Translations under genes and position numbers: made by a program | Shown here: positions 1-6,393 of the stretch, in pieces | How the letters are laid out: every line of letters starts with the position of its first letter | Numbering within the stretch: position 1 is the stretch's first letter | The notes under the pieces: generated by a model | Told to the model about the DNA's origin: nothing | The model's database searches: none | What the model saw: only the letters and a program-made list of their open reading frames with translations | Assembly: GCF_943371255.1 (NCBI RefSeq) | Contig: NZ_CALRUC010000119.1 | Span: 1-13,419, forward strand | DNA length: 13,419 bases | Origin: Ferrovibrio terrae_B | GTDB taxonomy: Bacteria > Pseudomonadota > Alphaproteobacteria > Ferrovibrionales > Ferrovibrionaceae | Reading direction: 5' to 3'

Positions 1-45
1 CAGCAGCGGCAGGACGGCGAGCAGCAGGGCGGCGCGCGGGCTCAT
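1..45 (-). CDS. N-terminal fragment of an unidentified gene leaving the window
   Basis: Only the first 15 codons are inside the window. They read MSPRAALLLAVLPLL, starting from an ATG at 45-43. The stretch is a short basic start followed by a leucine/alanine-rich hydrophobic run, which fits a signal peptide or a first membrane segment. The start lies 12 bases after the stop of the glycerate 2-kinase on the same strand, so it is probably the third gene of that operon. No good Shine-Dalgarno sequence is visible in front of it. The product cannot be named from so little sequence. Confidence 0.45.
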   Translation of the reverse strand, partial: MSPRAALLLAVLPLL

Positions 46-57
46 GGGATCAGCGGG

Positions 58-1332
58 TCATAGGATCAGGATGGCGCGGAAGTCGTTCACGTTGGTCAGG
101 GTCGGCCCGGTCATGATCAGGCTGCCGGCGGCCTGGAAGAAACCGTAGCCGTCGTTGTTGGCCAGGCAGGCCTTCACATCGATGCCCTTCATGGCCGCGC
201 GCGCGATGCTGTCCGGCCGCAACAGCGCGCCGGCATTGTCCTCGCTGCCGTCGATGCCATCGGTATCGGCGGCCAGCGCGTAAATGCCTTCGGCCCCATC
301 CAGCGCCACGGCGAGCGCGGTGAGGAATTCGGCATTGCGACCGCCGCGGCCCTTGCCGCGCATCGTCACCGTGGTCTCGCCGCCCGACAGCAGCACGCAG
401 GGCATGCCGGCCGGCTGGCCATGGCGGCGCACCTGGCGCGCGATGCCGGCCATCACCATCGCCACCTCGCGCGCCTCGCCCTCGATGGCATCGCCCAGGA
501 TCACCGGCGTGATGCCGGCTGCGCGCGCCACCTGCGCGGCGGCTTCCAGTGCCATCTGCGGCGTGGCGATCATCACGGTCCTGGTATTGGCAAAGGCCGC
601 AGCGCCGGGCTTGGGCGTCTCGCCCTTGCCGGCCTTGAGATGCTGCAGCACCGCCGGCGGCAGCTGGATGCCGTATTTATCGATCACCGCCAGCGCATCG
701 GCAAAGCTGGTCGGATCGGGCACCGTGGGGCCCGAGGCGATCACCGCCGGATCGTCGCCCGGCACATCGGAGATCAGCAGCGACACCAGCGGCGCCGGTG
801 CAGCGGCAGCGGCGAGCCGGCCGCCCTTGATGGCGGAGAGATGTTTGCGCAGGCAGTTCATCTCGGTGATGTTGGCGCCGCAGGACAGCAGCGCCTGGTT
901 CACCGCCTGCTTGTCGGCTAGTGTCAGGCCCGGTGCCGGCAGCGCCAGCAGCGCCGAGCCGCCGCCCGAGATCAGGCACAGCACCTGGTCATCCGGCCCC
1001 AGCCCCTGCACCTTGCGCAGGATCAGCGCCGCGGCTTTCTCGCCCGCCGAATCCGGCACCGGATGCGCCGCCTCCACCACCACGATGCGCTCGCAGGGCA
1101 CATCATGGCCGTAGCGCGTCACCACGATGCCATCCAGATCGTCCAGCCGGTCCTGCGGCCAGTGCTGCTCCACCGCCCGGGCCATGCTGGCGGCGGCCTT
1201 GCCGGCGCCCACCACCACGGTGCGGCCCCGGGCCGGTGCGGGCAGATGCGGCGGCAGGCAGACGGCGGGATCGGCGGCCTGGCGCGCCGCCCGGAACATC
1301 GCCTGCAGCAGGCTGTCCGCGTCCAGGCTCAT
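58..1332 (-). CDS. gckA: Glycerate 2-kinase (GK-II / MOFRL family)
   Basis: A cytoplasmic enzyme expected to phosphorylate D-glycerate with ATP to 2-phosphoglycerate. The family is often annotated as TtuD or 'hydroxypyruvate reductase'. The 424-residue protein is full length for the family. Visible landmarks are VGAGKA at 41-46, the SGGGSALL loop near 122-129, NCLRKHLSAIKGG near 159-171, SDVPGDDP at 188-195, and a C-terminal MOFRL domain from about 315 (LSGGETTVT, GRGGRNAEF, ADTDGIDGSEDNAG). Lys45 and Asp189 correspond to the lysine and aspartate proposed as catalytic in characterised GK-II enzymes. Its ATG overlaps the stop of the upstream AGE-family gene in an ATGA arrangement, so translation is probably coupled. 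Glycerate is the end product of the glyoxylate/tartronate-semialdehyde route, which fits the neighbouring allantoin genes; sugar-acid catabolism is the alternative. Family identity is firm, while the symbol could equally be ttuD. Confidence 0.9.
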   Translation of the reverse strand: MSLDADSLLQAMFRAARQAADPAVCLPPHLPAPARGRTVVVGAGKAAASMARAVEQHWPQDRLDDLDGIVVTRYGHDVPCERIVVVEAAHPVPDSAGEKAAALILRKVQGLGPDDQVLCLISGGGSALLALPAPGLTLADKQAVNQALLSCGANITEMNCLRKHLSAIKGGRLAAAAAPAPLVSLLISDVPGDDPAVIASGPTVPDPTSFADALAVIDKYGIQLPPAVLQHLKAGKGETPKPGAAAFANTRTVMIATPQMALEAAAQVARAAGITPVILGDAIEGEAREVAMVMAGIARQVRRHGQPAGMPCVLLSGGETTVTMRGKGRGGRNAEFLTALAVALDGAEGIYALAADTDGIDGSEDNAGALLRPDSIARAAMKGIDVKACLANNDGYGFFQAAGSLIMTGPTLTNVNDFRAILIL

Positions 1333-2570
1333 CGCTGCTCCAGTGCGGGCAGCCTGAAGGCGCCGGGGCCGCCGAGCACGCGTTCGGCTTCCAGCGCCGC
1401 CATGGCGATGTGATACGGCGTGCTGGCCGGCAGGTAGTCGCTGTCGGGCTGCAGGGCGCGGTTGAGAAATTCATGCGCGCCGCCCGATACGCCCGCAATC
1501 GGCCCGACGAAATAGTGTTTGGTGATGAAGCCGATCCAGTGCGACAGCGTGGCCCAGTCTGCCGCGTCGCCGGTCTGTCGCGCCAGCGTGGCATAGGCCT
1601 TGATGCATTCGGTCACCGGCCAGATGCGCTTGCGGTCATTGACCACATTGCCATCGCTGTCGACATGGAAATAGATGCCGCCATGCTCGGGGTCCACGCC
1701 TTTGGCATTCGCCCAGTCGATCAGCAGCGCCGGTGAGGTCTTATAGACGGCCAGGCCGGTGAAATCGGCATACTCGTTCAGCAGCCATGCCCATTCATAG
1801 AGATGGCCCGGCTGGATCAGCCGGCCTTTCTCCGGATGCGGCCGGCCGGCGGTGTCGAAATGCTCCAGCACCTTGGCGCCATCATGCGAGCGCAGCTTCT
1901 CGGTATAGATCGCCACCATATGCTGGGCATCGCGCAGGAATGCCCTGTCCTGTGTCGCCGCATAGAGCGACAGATAGGCTTCCAGCAGATGCATATGCGG
2001 ATTCTGTTCCAGCGCGGTGTCGCGCGGGGTCCAGTCGCGCGCCGCCGTCTCGGCCAGCCAGCCCTGCGGCAGCTGCATGTGCCGTTTCACCAGATCGTTG
2101 GTCTTGCGCGCCCAGTCGATGGCCTCGGGTTTTTTGAAGATCGCGGCATAATGCGCCAGCCCGAACATCACGAAGGCATGGCCGTAGAGATCCTTGGTGG
2201 TATCGGCCGGCCGGCCGTCATCGCCCAGGCTGAAGAACCAGCCGCCATGCGCGGCATCCCAGAACCGCCCGGTCAGGTCGGCGAACAATGCATGGGCGCG
2301 GTCGGCGAACAGCGCCGTTCCGCTGACGCGCCAGGCCTGGGCAAAAAAGAACAGCTGGCGGCCGATCACCATGCTGCGGCGATAGCCCAGCGGCGCCGGC
2401 GTCAGATCGGCCTGCAGCCGTTCGATGCCATGCCCGCCGGCATCGTGCCAGCCATGGGTGGCCCACAGCCGGGCCATGTCATCCAGCACATAGGATACGA
2501 ACCGGCCGGCGGCGGCACGCTGCGCGTCGGTGAAGGTCGCGGTCTCTGGCGCGGTCATCAACTCAGTCAT
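1329..2570 (-). CDS. AGE-family sugar epimerase/isomerase (N-acylglucosamine 2-epimerase-like)
   Basis: A 413-residue (alpha/alpha)6-barrel protein of the AGE superfamily, which includes N-acylglucosamine 2-epimerase, cellobiose 2-epimerase and mannose/sulfoquinovose isomerases. Family signatures are GRFWDAAHGGWFF near 101-113, NPHMHLLEA at 190-198, PGHLYEWAWLL at 254-264, GGIYFHVDSDG at 297-307, WPVTECIKA at 317-325 and PASTPYHI at 382-389. His256 and His389 or its neighbour sit where the family has its general acid/base histidines. The exact sugar cannot be read from the sequence; length and motifs favour a free hexose (mannose-isomerase-like). It is first in a minus-strand operon with the glycerate 2-kinase, with a 4-base overlap. 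The start at 2570 was chosen for its position; a second in-frame ATG lies at 2558. A likely sigma70 promoter lies at 2725-2753. Confidence 0.82.
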   Translation of the reverse strand: MTELMTAPETATFTDAQRAAAGRFVSYVLDDMARLWATHGWHDAGGHGIERLQADLTPAPLGYRRSMVIGRQLFFFAQAWRVSGTALFADRAHALFADLTGRFWDAAHGGWFFSLGDDGRPADTTKDLYGHAFVMFGLAHYAAIFKKPEAIDWARKTNDLVKRHMQLPQGWLAETAARDWTPRDTALEQNPHMHLLEAYLSLYAATQDRAFLRDAQHMVAIYTEKLRSHDGAKVLEHFDTAGRPHPEKGRLIQPGHLYEWAWLLNEYADFTGLAVYKTSPALLIDWANAKGVDPEHGGIYFHVDSDGNVVNDRKRIWPVTECIKAYATLARQTGDAADWATLSHWIGFITKHYFVGPIAGVSGGAHEFLNRALQPDSDYLPASTPYHIAMAALEAERVLGGPGAFRLPALEQR

Positions 2571-2724
2571 CGCTTACTCGGCATCTCTTACGCGGGCATT
2601 CCCTGCGCTGGACCGGCAGGCCGGTGCAGAAAGTGGCGCATTGCTGGGCAACACGGCGAATTCATTGCCACGTCCGGCCGGATATTTCGAGGCGTCCCGG
2701 GCCAACAAAGATTTCCCCCATAAA

Positions 2725-2753
2725 AATATCCCGGCCCAAGCCGGCAGCGTCAA
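2725..2753 (-). promoter_or_regulatory. Candidate sigma70 promoter of the AGE-gckA operon
   Basis: Read on the minus strand, TTGACG (2753-2748) is followed by a 17-base spacer and GATATT (2730-2725). Transcription would start near 2718, about 150 bases before the AGE-family start codon. The spacer contains the inverted repeat CCGGC-CCAA-GCCGG (2731-2744), which might bind a regulator. This is seen by consensus matching only. Confidence 0.4.
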
Positions 2754-2797
2754 CCGCGCTTGGCCTGGGCCGAAAGGCGGTGCTATGGTCTTGAAAC

Positions 2798-2805
2798 TGT
2801 ATACA
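2798..2805. promoter_or_regulatory. GTATAC palindrome upstream of allC, probable GntR operator
   Basis: TGTATACA is a perfect 8-base palindrome in the context CTGTATACAAT, 30 bases before the allC start codon. GntR-family operators typically have GT(A/N)..TAC half sites, and a related palindrome (6263-6274) lies before the GntR/FCD gene of this cluster. A weak promoter TTGGCC (2760-2765), 18 bases, TATGGT (2784-2789) would place the transcription start just before the palindrome, so binding would block it. The rest of the 2571-2835 gap shows only an AT-rich patch at 2711-2730. Confidence 0.5.
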
Positions 2806-2835
2806 ATCCCCCAGCGTTCCGACAGGACTTCGCCC

Positions 2836-4071
2836 ATGGCCGCCCACCGCTTTGCCGACCGCATGCTCGCGCAGCTCGACGAACTTGGCCGCATCAGTGA
2901 AAGCCCCGACTTTCTGGCCCGCACCTTCCTGGTGCCGCAACACCAGCAGGCGCATGAGCGCGCCGCCGCCTGGATGCGCGAGGCCGGCATGGAGGTCGAG
3001 CATGATTCGGCCGGCAATGTGGTGGGCCGCTATGCCGGCACCGACCCGGCCGCCCCGGCCCTGATGACCGGCTCGCATCTCGACACCGTGCGCAATGCCG
3101 GCAAATACGACGGCATGCTGGGCGTGATCGCGCCGATCGCCTGCATCGCCGACCTGAACGCACGCGGCAAGCGGATGCCGTTTCCCATCGAGGTGATCGG
3201 CTTCGCCAATGAAGAAGGCACCCGCTTCGGCTCGGCCATGACCGGCAGCCGCGCGGTGGCCGGCACCTTCGATCCCGCCATCCTGGAAGCCAGGGACAAG
3301 CAGGGCATCAGCATGGGCGACGCCTACCGGAGCTTCGGCCTCGATCCGGCCAAAGTCGGCTTCTGCGCCCGCAAGCCGGGCAGCATCGCCGCCTTCGTGG
3401 AACTGCATATCGAGCAGGGTCCGGTACTGGAAAACGAGGGCCTGGCGCTGGGCGTGGTGACGGCGATTTCCGGCGCGCACCGTTTCCGCGTCGAGATCAC
3501 CGGACTTGCGGGTCACGCCGGAACGGTACCGATGGGCCAGCGTCAGGATGCCCTGGTGGCGGCGGCCGAGATCGTGCAGTACATCGAAAAGCGCTGCACC
3601 GGCACGCCGACGCTGGTCGGCACCGTGGGCATGCTGGAAGCCCTGCCCGGCGCGATGAACGTGATCCCCGGCAAGGCGGTGTTCTCGATCGACGTGCGCG
3701 CCGGCGAGGACGACCTGCGCGACCTCGCCGCCGACGACATCCTGAAGCAGATCGGCGTGATCTGCGCCGGCCGCAAGCTGGAATACAAGATCACCGAGCT
3801 GTACAACAGCACGGCGACGCCCTGCCATCCCAAACTGATGGATGCCGCCGAGGCCGCCATCAAGGCGCAGGGCGTGCCGACCATGCGGCTGCCATCGGGT
3901 GCCGGCCACGATGCCGCGACGCTGGCGCCGCTCTGCCCGATCGCGATGATCTTCATGCGCTGCACCCGCGGCATCAGCCACAACCCGCTGGAGGCGGTGC
4001 TGCCGGAAGATGTCGAACTCGCCACCGGCGCGCTGCTGCATTTCATCGAGCATTTCAAACCCGTCCAGTAA
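2836..4071 (+). CDS. allC: Allantoate amidohydrolase / N-carbamoyl-amino-acid hydrolase (M20 family)
   Basis: A metal-dependent amidohydrolase of the AllC/HyuC group. With a PuuE-type allantoinase next door, the most likely reaction is hydrolysis of allantoate, releasing ammonia and CO2 towards ureidoglycine/ureidoglycolate. The 411-residue length is normal. Metal-ligand positions are visible: His81 in GSHLDT, Asp92 in KYDG, Glu127 in ANEEGT (with Glu126 as likely catalytic base), His191 in ELHIEQGP and His382 in GISHNP. GLAGHAG (His227), NVIPG (Asn275) and DVRAG (Arg288) match the substrate-binding lid domain. The start at 2836 has ACAGGA upstream and places the conserved fold at the usual distance. 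The in-frame ATG at 2785 would put the operator inside the gene and is less likely. puuE follows after 41 bases with no terminator. An N-carbamoyl-L-amino-acid hydrolase or beta-ureidopropionase is the main alternative. Confidence 0.82.
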   Translation: MAAHRFADRMLAQLDELGRISESPDFLARTFLVPQHQQAHERAAAWMREAGMEVEHDSAGNVVGRYAGTDPAAPALMTGSHLDTVRNAGKYDGMLGVIAPIACIADLNARGKRMPFPIEVIGFANEEGTRFGSAMTGSRAVAGTFDPAILEARDKQGISMGDAYRSFGLDPAKVGFCARKPGSIAAFVELHIEQGPVLENEGLALGVVTAISGAHRFRVEITGLAGHAGTVPMGQRQDALVAAAEIVQYIEKRCTGTPTLVGTVGMLEALPGAMNVIPGKAVFSIDVRAGEDDLRDLAADDILKQIGVICAGRKLEYKITELYNSTATPCHPKLMDAAEAAIKAQGVPTMRLPSGAGHDAATLAPLCPIAMIFMRCTRGISHNPLEAVLPEDVELATGALLHFIEHFKPVQ

Positions 4072-4112
4072 ACCGGGCCTCTGCGCCCGCATGACCTGTT
4101 GAGCTGAGAGCC

Positions 4113-5096
4113 ATGGCCAAAAAGAAAAAGACTGCCGCCCCGAAGAAGAAGATCGATATCGTTGCAAAGGCGCTGGGCAAGAAGCCCTATCCGCGCGACC
4201 TCTATGGCTACGGCCCCACCACGCCGGATCCGAAATGGCCGGGCGGCGCCAAAGTCGCGGTCAACTTCGTGCTCAATTACGAAGAGGGCGGCGAGCGCAG
4301 CATCCTGCATGGCGACAAGGTGTCGGAAACCTATCTGACCGAAATCCCCGGCGGCACGCCGCGCGTGAAGCAGCGCGACCATGCCACCGAGTCGGTCTAT
4401 GACTACGGCGCGCGGGCCGGCGTATGGCGCGTGCTGCGCCTGTTCCAGGAACGCGGCATCCACTTCACCTCCTGGGCTGTCGGCATGGCGGTGGCGCGCA
4501 ACCCGGAAGCAGCATTGGCCATGCATGAGCAGGGCCACGAAGTGGCAAGCCACGGCTGGCGCTGGTTCGATTACAACGGCCTCTCCATCGCGCGCGAACG
4601 TGCCGACATGAAGCTGGCGATCGAATCGATCCGCCAAGCGACAGGCGGCCAGCGTCCGCTCGGCTGGTATTGCGGCCGCTTCTCGGAAAACACGCTGAAG
4701 CTGGTCGCCGAAGACGGCGGCTTCGTCTACTCATCCGATTCCTACGACGACGATCTGCCCTACTGGACCACGACCGGCGTGAAAAAGCCGCAGCTGATCG
4801 TGCCCTACACCTTCGACAACAACGACATGAAATTCGGCCAGCTGCATGGCTTTGCTACCGGCGTCGATTTCGAGAACCATGTCCGCGATGCCTTCGACAT
4901 GCTCTACAAGGAAGGCGGCGACGGCGCGCCGAAGATGATGACCATTGCGCTGCATGCCCGGCTGATCGGCCGGCCGGGCCGCGCCGCGGCGCTCGCCCGC
5001 CTGATGGATTACATCCAGGGCCACGACAAGGTGTGGATCGCCAAACGCATCGAGATCGCCGAGCACTGGAAGACAGTGCATCCGTATAAGGGCTAG
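4113..5096 (+). CDS. puuE: Allantoinase, PuuE type (polysaccharide-deacetylase fold)
   Basis: A 327-residue member of the metal-independent allantoinase group, which has a NodB/polysaccharide-deacetylase fold and hydrolyses allantoin to allantoate. Landmarks are YPRDLYGYG at 26-34, PDPKWPGGAKVAVNFVLNYEEGGE at about 38-61, HGDKVSETYLTE near 66-77, EVASHGWRW at 143-151, GWYCGRFSENT at 184-194, SYDDDLPYW at 210-218 and the C-terminal HARLIGRPGR at 281-290. The metal-binding HxxxH of true deacetylases is not seen, as expected for PuuE. The first 24 residues are extra, with a lysine-rich stretch (KKKKTAAPKKK) before the conserved YPRDL. It is co-transcribed with allC; no better downstream start is evident. 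Its product is the substrate of the upstream gene. Uricase and ureidoglycolate genes are not in the window. Confidence 0.88.
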   Translation: MAKKKKTAAPKKKIDIVAKALGKKPYPRDLYGYGPTTPDPKWPGGAKVAVNFVLNYEEGGERSILHGDKVSETYLTEIPGGTPRVKQRDHATESVYDYGARAGVWRVLRLFQERGIHFTSWAVGMAVARNPEAALAMHEQGHEVASHGWRWFDYNGLSIARERADMKLAIESIRQATGGQRPLGWYCGRFSENTLKLVAEDGGFVYSSDSYDDDLPYWTTTGVKKPQLIVPYTFDNNDMKFGQLHGFATGVDFENHVRDAFDMLYKEGGDGAPKMMTIALHARLIGRPGRAAALARLMDYIQGHDKVWIAKRIEIAEHWKTVHPYKG

Positions 5097-5114
5097 GGTC
5101 GCGCCACCCTGACA

Positions 5115-5147
5115 CCCGTCATCCCCGGGCTTGACCCGGGAATCCAT
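5115..5147 (+). repeat. Palindromic repeat unit 1 (GTCATCCCCGGG class)
   Basis: The unit contains GTCATCC, then CCCGGG-CTTGA-CCCGGG, then AATCCAT. The CCCGGG arms (5124-5129 and 5135-5140) can form a hairpin. It follows the puuE stop by 18 bases and pairs with an inverted, diverged unit at 5176-5206. It belongs to the same family as the units around the GIY-YIG gene (7436-7468 and 7803-7835). Confidence 0.75.
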
Positions 5148-5175
5148 CTGCGCGTTCCGATGCACTGATGGTCGG

Positions 5176-5206
5176 GATGGACCCTCGGGACAGGCCCGAG
5201 GGTGAC
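5176..5206 (-). repeat. Palindromic repeat unit 2, inverted relative to unit 1
   Basis: The hairpin CCCTCGGG (5182-5189), loop ACAGG, CCCGAGGG (5195-5202) is flanked by GGATGGA on the left and TGAC on the right. Read on the minus strand this gives GTCACCCTCGGG...TCCATCC, a diverged copy of unit 1. The two units form an inverted pair about 90 bases long between the convergent puuE and gntR genes. Confidence 0.65.
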
Positions 5207-5218
5207 AACTTTTGATAC

Positions 5219-5240
5219 GACTCCATTTCGGAGTCTTCTT
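5219..5240 (+). terminator. Weak intrinsic terminator candidate after puuE
   Basis: The stem GACTCC (5219-5224), loop ATTTC, GGAGTC (5230-5235) is followed by TTCTT. The 6-bp stem and broken T run make this only a candidate end for the allC-puuE transcript. The remainder, 5241-5327, shows nothing recognisable. Confidence 0.35.
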
Positions 5241-5327
5241 GGCCGATTCATCGCCGCAGACGGCTATGCGCCTGCAGATGATGGCGTGAAACGCTGTAAT
5301 TGAGGTGTGGAAGCAGGCTGCATAAAT

Positions 5328-6215
5328 TTACCGCCCCTTCGCGCTGCCGGCGAGCCGGGCGAACACATCCTGCAGGTCAACCGGGCGGCGCTTGGCCGCA
5401 TTCAGGTCGAGGCCGCCTTCCAGCCGCAGCAGATGCTCTTCCATGTAGCGCACCGCACCGGCGGCATCATGCGCGGCCAGCCGGTCGATCAGGATGCCGT
5501 GTTCCTCATGGCTGCACATCGCATTGCCCGGCGCCTCGTAGATCGCGACGATCAGCGAGGTGCGCGAGATCAGCGCGCGCAGAAACACGGTGAGCGGCTC
5601 GTTCTGCATCAGCTTGGCGAGTTCCATGTGGAATTCGCCGGCCAGCTTGATGGCGCCGCGCCGGTCGCGCGTCTTCTCGGCCTCATGCTCATGCGCCACG
5701 AAGCGGCGCAGGCCGGCCAGCTGTTCGGGCGTGATGCGGCGCGCCAGTTCGGCGGCGATGCCGGTTTCCACCACGCGGCGGGCAGCGAACACATCGCGCG
5801 CCTCTTGCACACTCGGCTTGGTCACCGAGGCGCCGCGATTGTGCTGCAGCGTCACCAGGTTGAGATTCTCATGCGCCAGCGCCAGCAGCACCTTGCGGAT
5901 GCGTGTGCGGCTGACCCCAAAGGCCTTGGCCAGCACATCCTCGGGCAGCTTGGTGCCCGGCATGATGATGTGGTCGACAATGGCGGTGTAGACGCTGTCA
6001 TAGATCGTGGCGTCGTCGATGGTGGCGCGGCTGCCGCCCGCACCAGCTTTGCGGCCGGGCCCGGATTTGCCGCCGGTCTGGGGCAGGCGCGGCACCGCCA
6101 TCGCCTCGGCGGCCGTGATCTTGCGACCGCTCGCCCGCGAAGGGGCCGCCTTGCCGGATGCCGGCTTCACTGCTGGCGATTTCACTGCTGGCGATTTCGC
6201 TGCTGCCTGTACCAT
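5328..6215 (-). CDS. GntR-family transcriptional regulator with FCD domain
   Basis: A 295-residue DNA-binding regulator. The winged helix-turn-helix spans about residues 70-135 (IYDSVYTAIVDHIIMPGTKL, then AFGVSRTRIRKVLLAL). An all-helical FCD ligand domain follows at about 140-265. Histidines in GEFHMEL (197), SHEEHG (236 and 239) and MEEHL (261) are in places where FCD proteins bind a metal. The first ~65 residues are an unusual Lys/Ala/Pro/Gly-rich tail containing repeated KSPAV, probably disordered. The start at 6215 was chosen because the reading frame upstream of it crosses the putative operator and promoter. It is convergent with puuE and carries a GTATAC palindrome 48 bases before its start, which suggests autoregulation and joint control of allC-puuE. 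The effector is unknown; a ureide or purine intermediate is an inference from the neighbours. Confidence 0.85.
   Translation of the reverse strand: MVQAAAKSPAVKSPAVKPASGKAAPSRASGRKITAAEAMAVPRLPQTGGKSGPGRKAGAGGSRATIDDATIYDSVYTAIVDHIIMPGTKLPEDVLAKAFGVSRTRIRKVLLALAHENLNLVTLQHNRGASVTKPSVQEARDVFAARRVVETGIAAELARRITPEQLAGLRRFVAHEHEAEKTRDRRGAIKLAGEFHMELAKLMQNEPLTVFLRALISRTSLIVAIYEAPGNAMCSHEEHGILIDRLAAHDAAGAVRYMEEHLLRLEGGLDLNAAKRRPVDLQDVFARLAGSAKGR
6165..6203. repeat. 15-bp tandem repeat inside the gntR 5' end
   Basis: CACTGCTGGCGATTT occurs at 6168-6182 and again at 6183-6197, followed by a partial third copy (CGCTGCTG). Fifteen bases are five codons, so copy-number change would add or remove SPAVK in the regulator's basic tail without a frameshift. 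Confidence 0.7.
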
Positions 6216-6262
6216 GCGCCGTCCGCCGGCCAGCCGAATCGACCGGACAATCCTTTGGCCGG

Positions 6263-6274
6263 ATCGTATACGAT
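6263..6274. promoter_or_regulatory. 12-bp GTATAC palindrome, probable autoregulatory operator of gntR
   Basis: ATCGTATACGAT is a perfect 12-base palindrome matching the GntR half-site pattern. A minus-strand promoter can be read as TAGACC (6292-6287), 16 bases, TATACG (6270-6265), so the -10 box lies inside the palindrome. On the plus strand CGGACA (6244-6249), 17 bases, TATACG (6267-6272) could serve the divergent epimerase gene. Its core matches the site before allC (2798-2805). Confidence 0.55.
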
Positions 6275-6275
6275 T

Positions 6276-6289
6276 ACCGGATTTCCGGT
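6276..6289. promoter_or_regulatory. Second palindrome next to the GTATAC site
   Basis: ACCGGA-TT-TCCGGT is a 14-base inverted repeat starting two bases after the GTATAC palindrome and lying in the spacer of the proposed gntR promoter. It could be the site of a second regulator. Nothing identifies its binding protein. Confidence 0.3.
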
Positions 6290-6393
6290 CTATATGCGGT
6301 CGCGCCCACCATGACCGTCCGGGTGCGGAACCTCCTGCCCCGTCATGCGTTTTCCTGCCTGTCTCGCGTTCTGCGTCAGGAAAGGCCCGGCCC

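Noticed and set aside
1803..2723. Plus-strand open frame of 306 codons opposite the AGE-family gene
   Set aside because: Same reason: the minus-strand protein has unmistakable family motifs, and the plus-strand translation has none.
2530..2835. A longer allC protein starting at 2530 or 2785
   Set aside because: The first overlaps the AGE-family gene and the second includes the operator; family length and the upstream ACAGGA favour 2836.
2662..4167. Long open frame (501 codons) on the minus strand opposite allC
   Set aside because: It is the antisense shadow of a clearly conserved M20 enzyme; its translation is rich in His/Arg/Gly/Ala with no domain, as expected from GC-rich DNA.
5307..6314. 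Plus-strand open frame of 335 codons across the gntR gene
   Set aside because: Antisense to a recognisable winged-helix/FCD protein; low-complexity translation without motifs.
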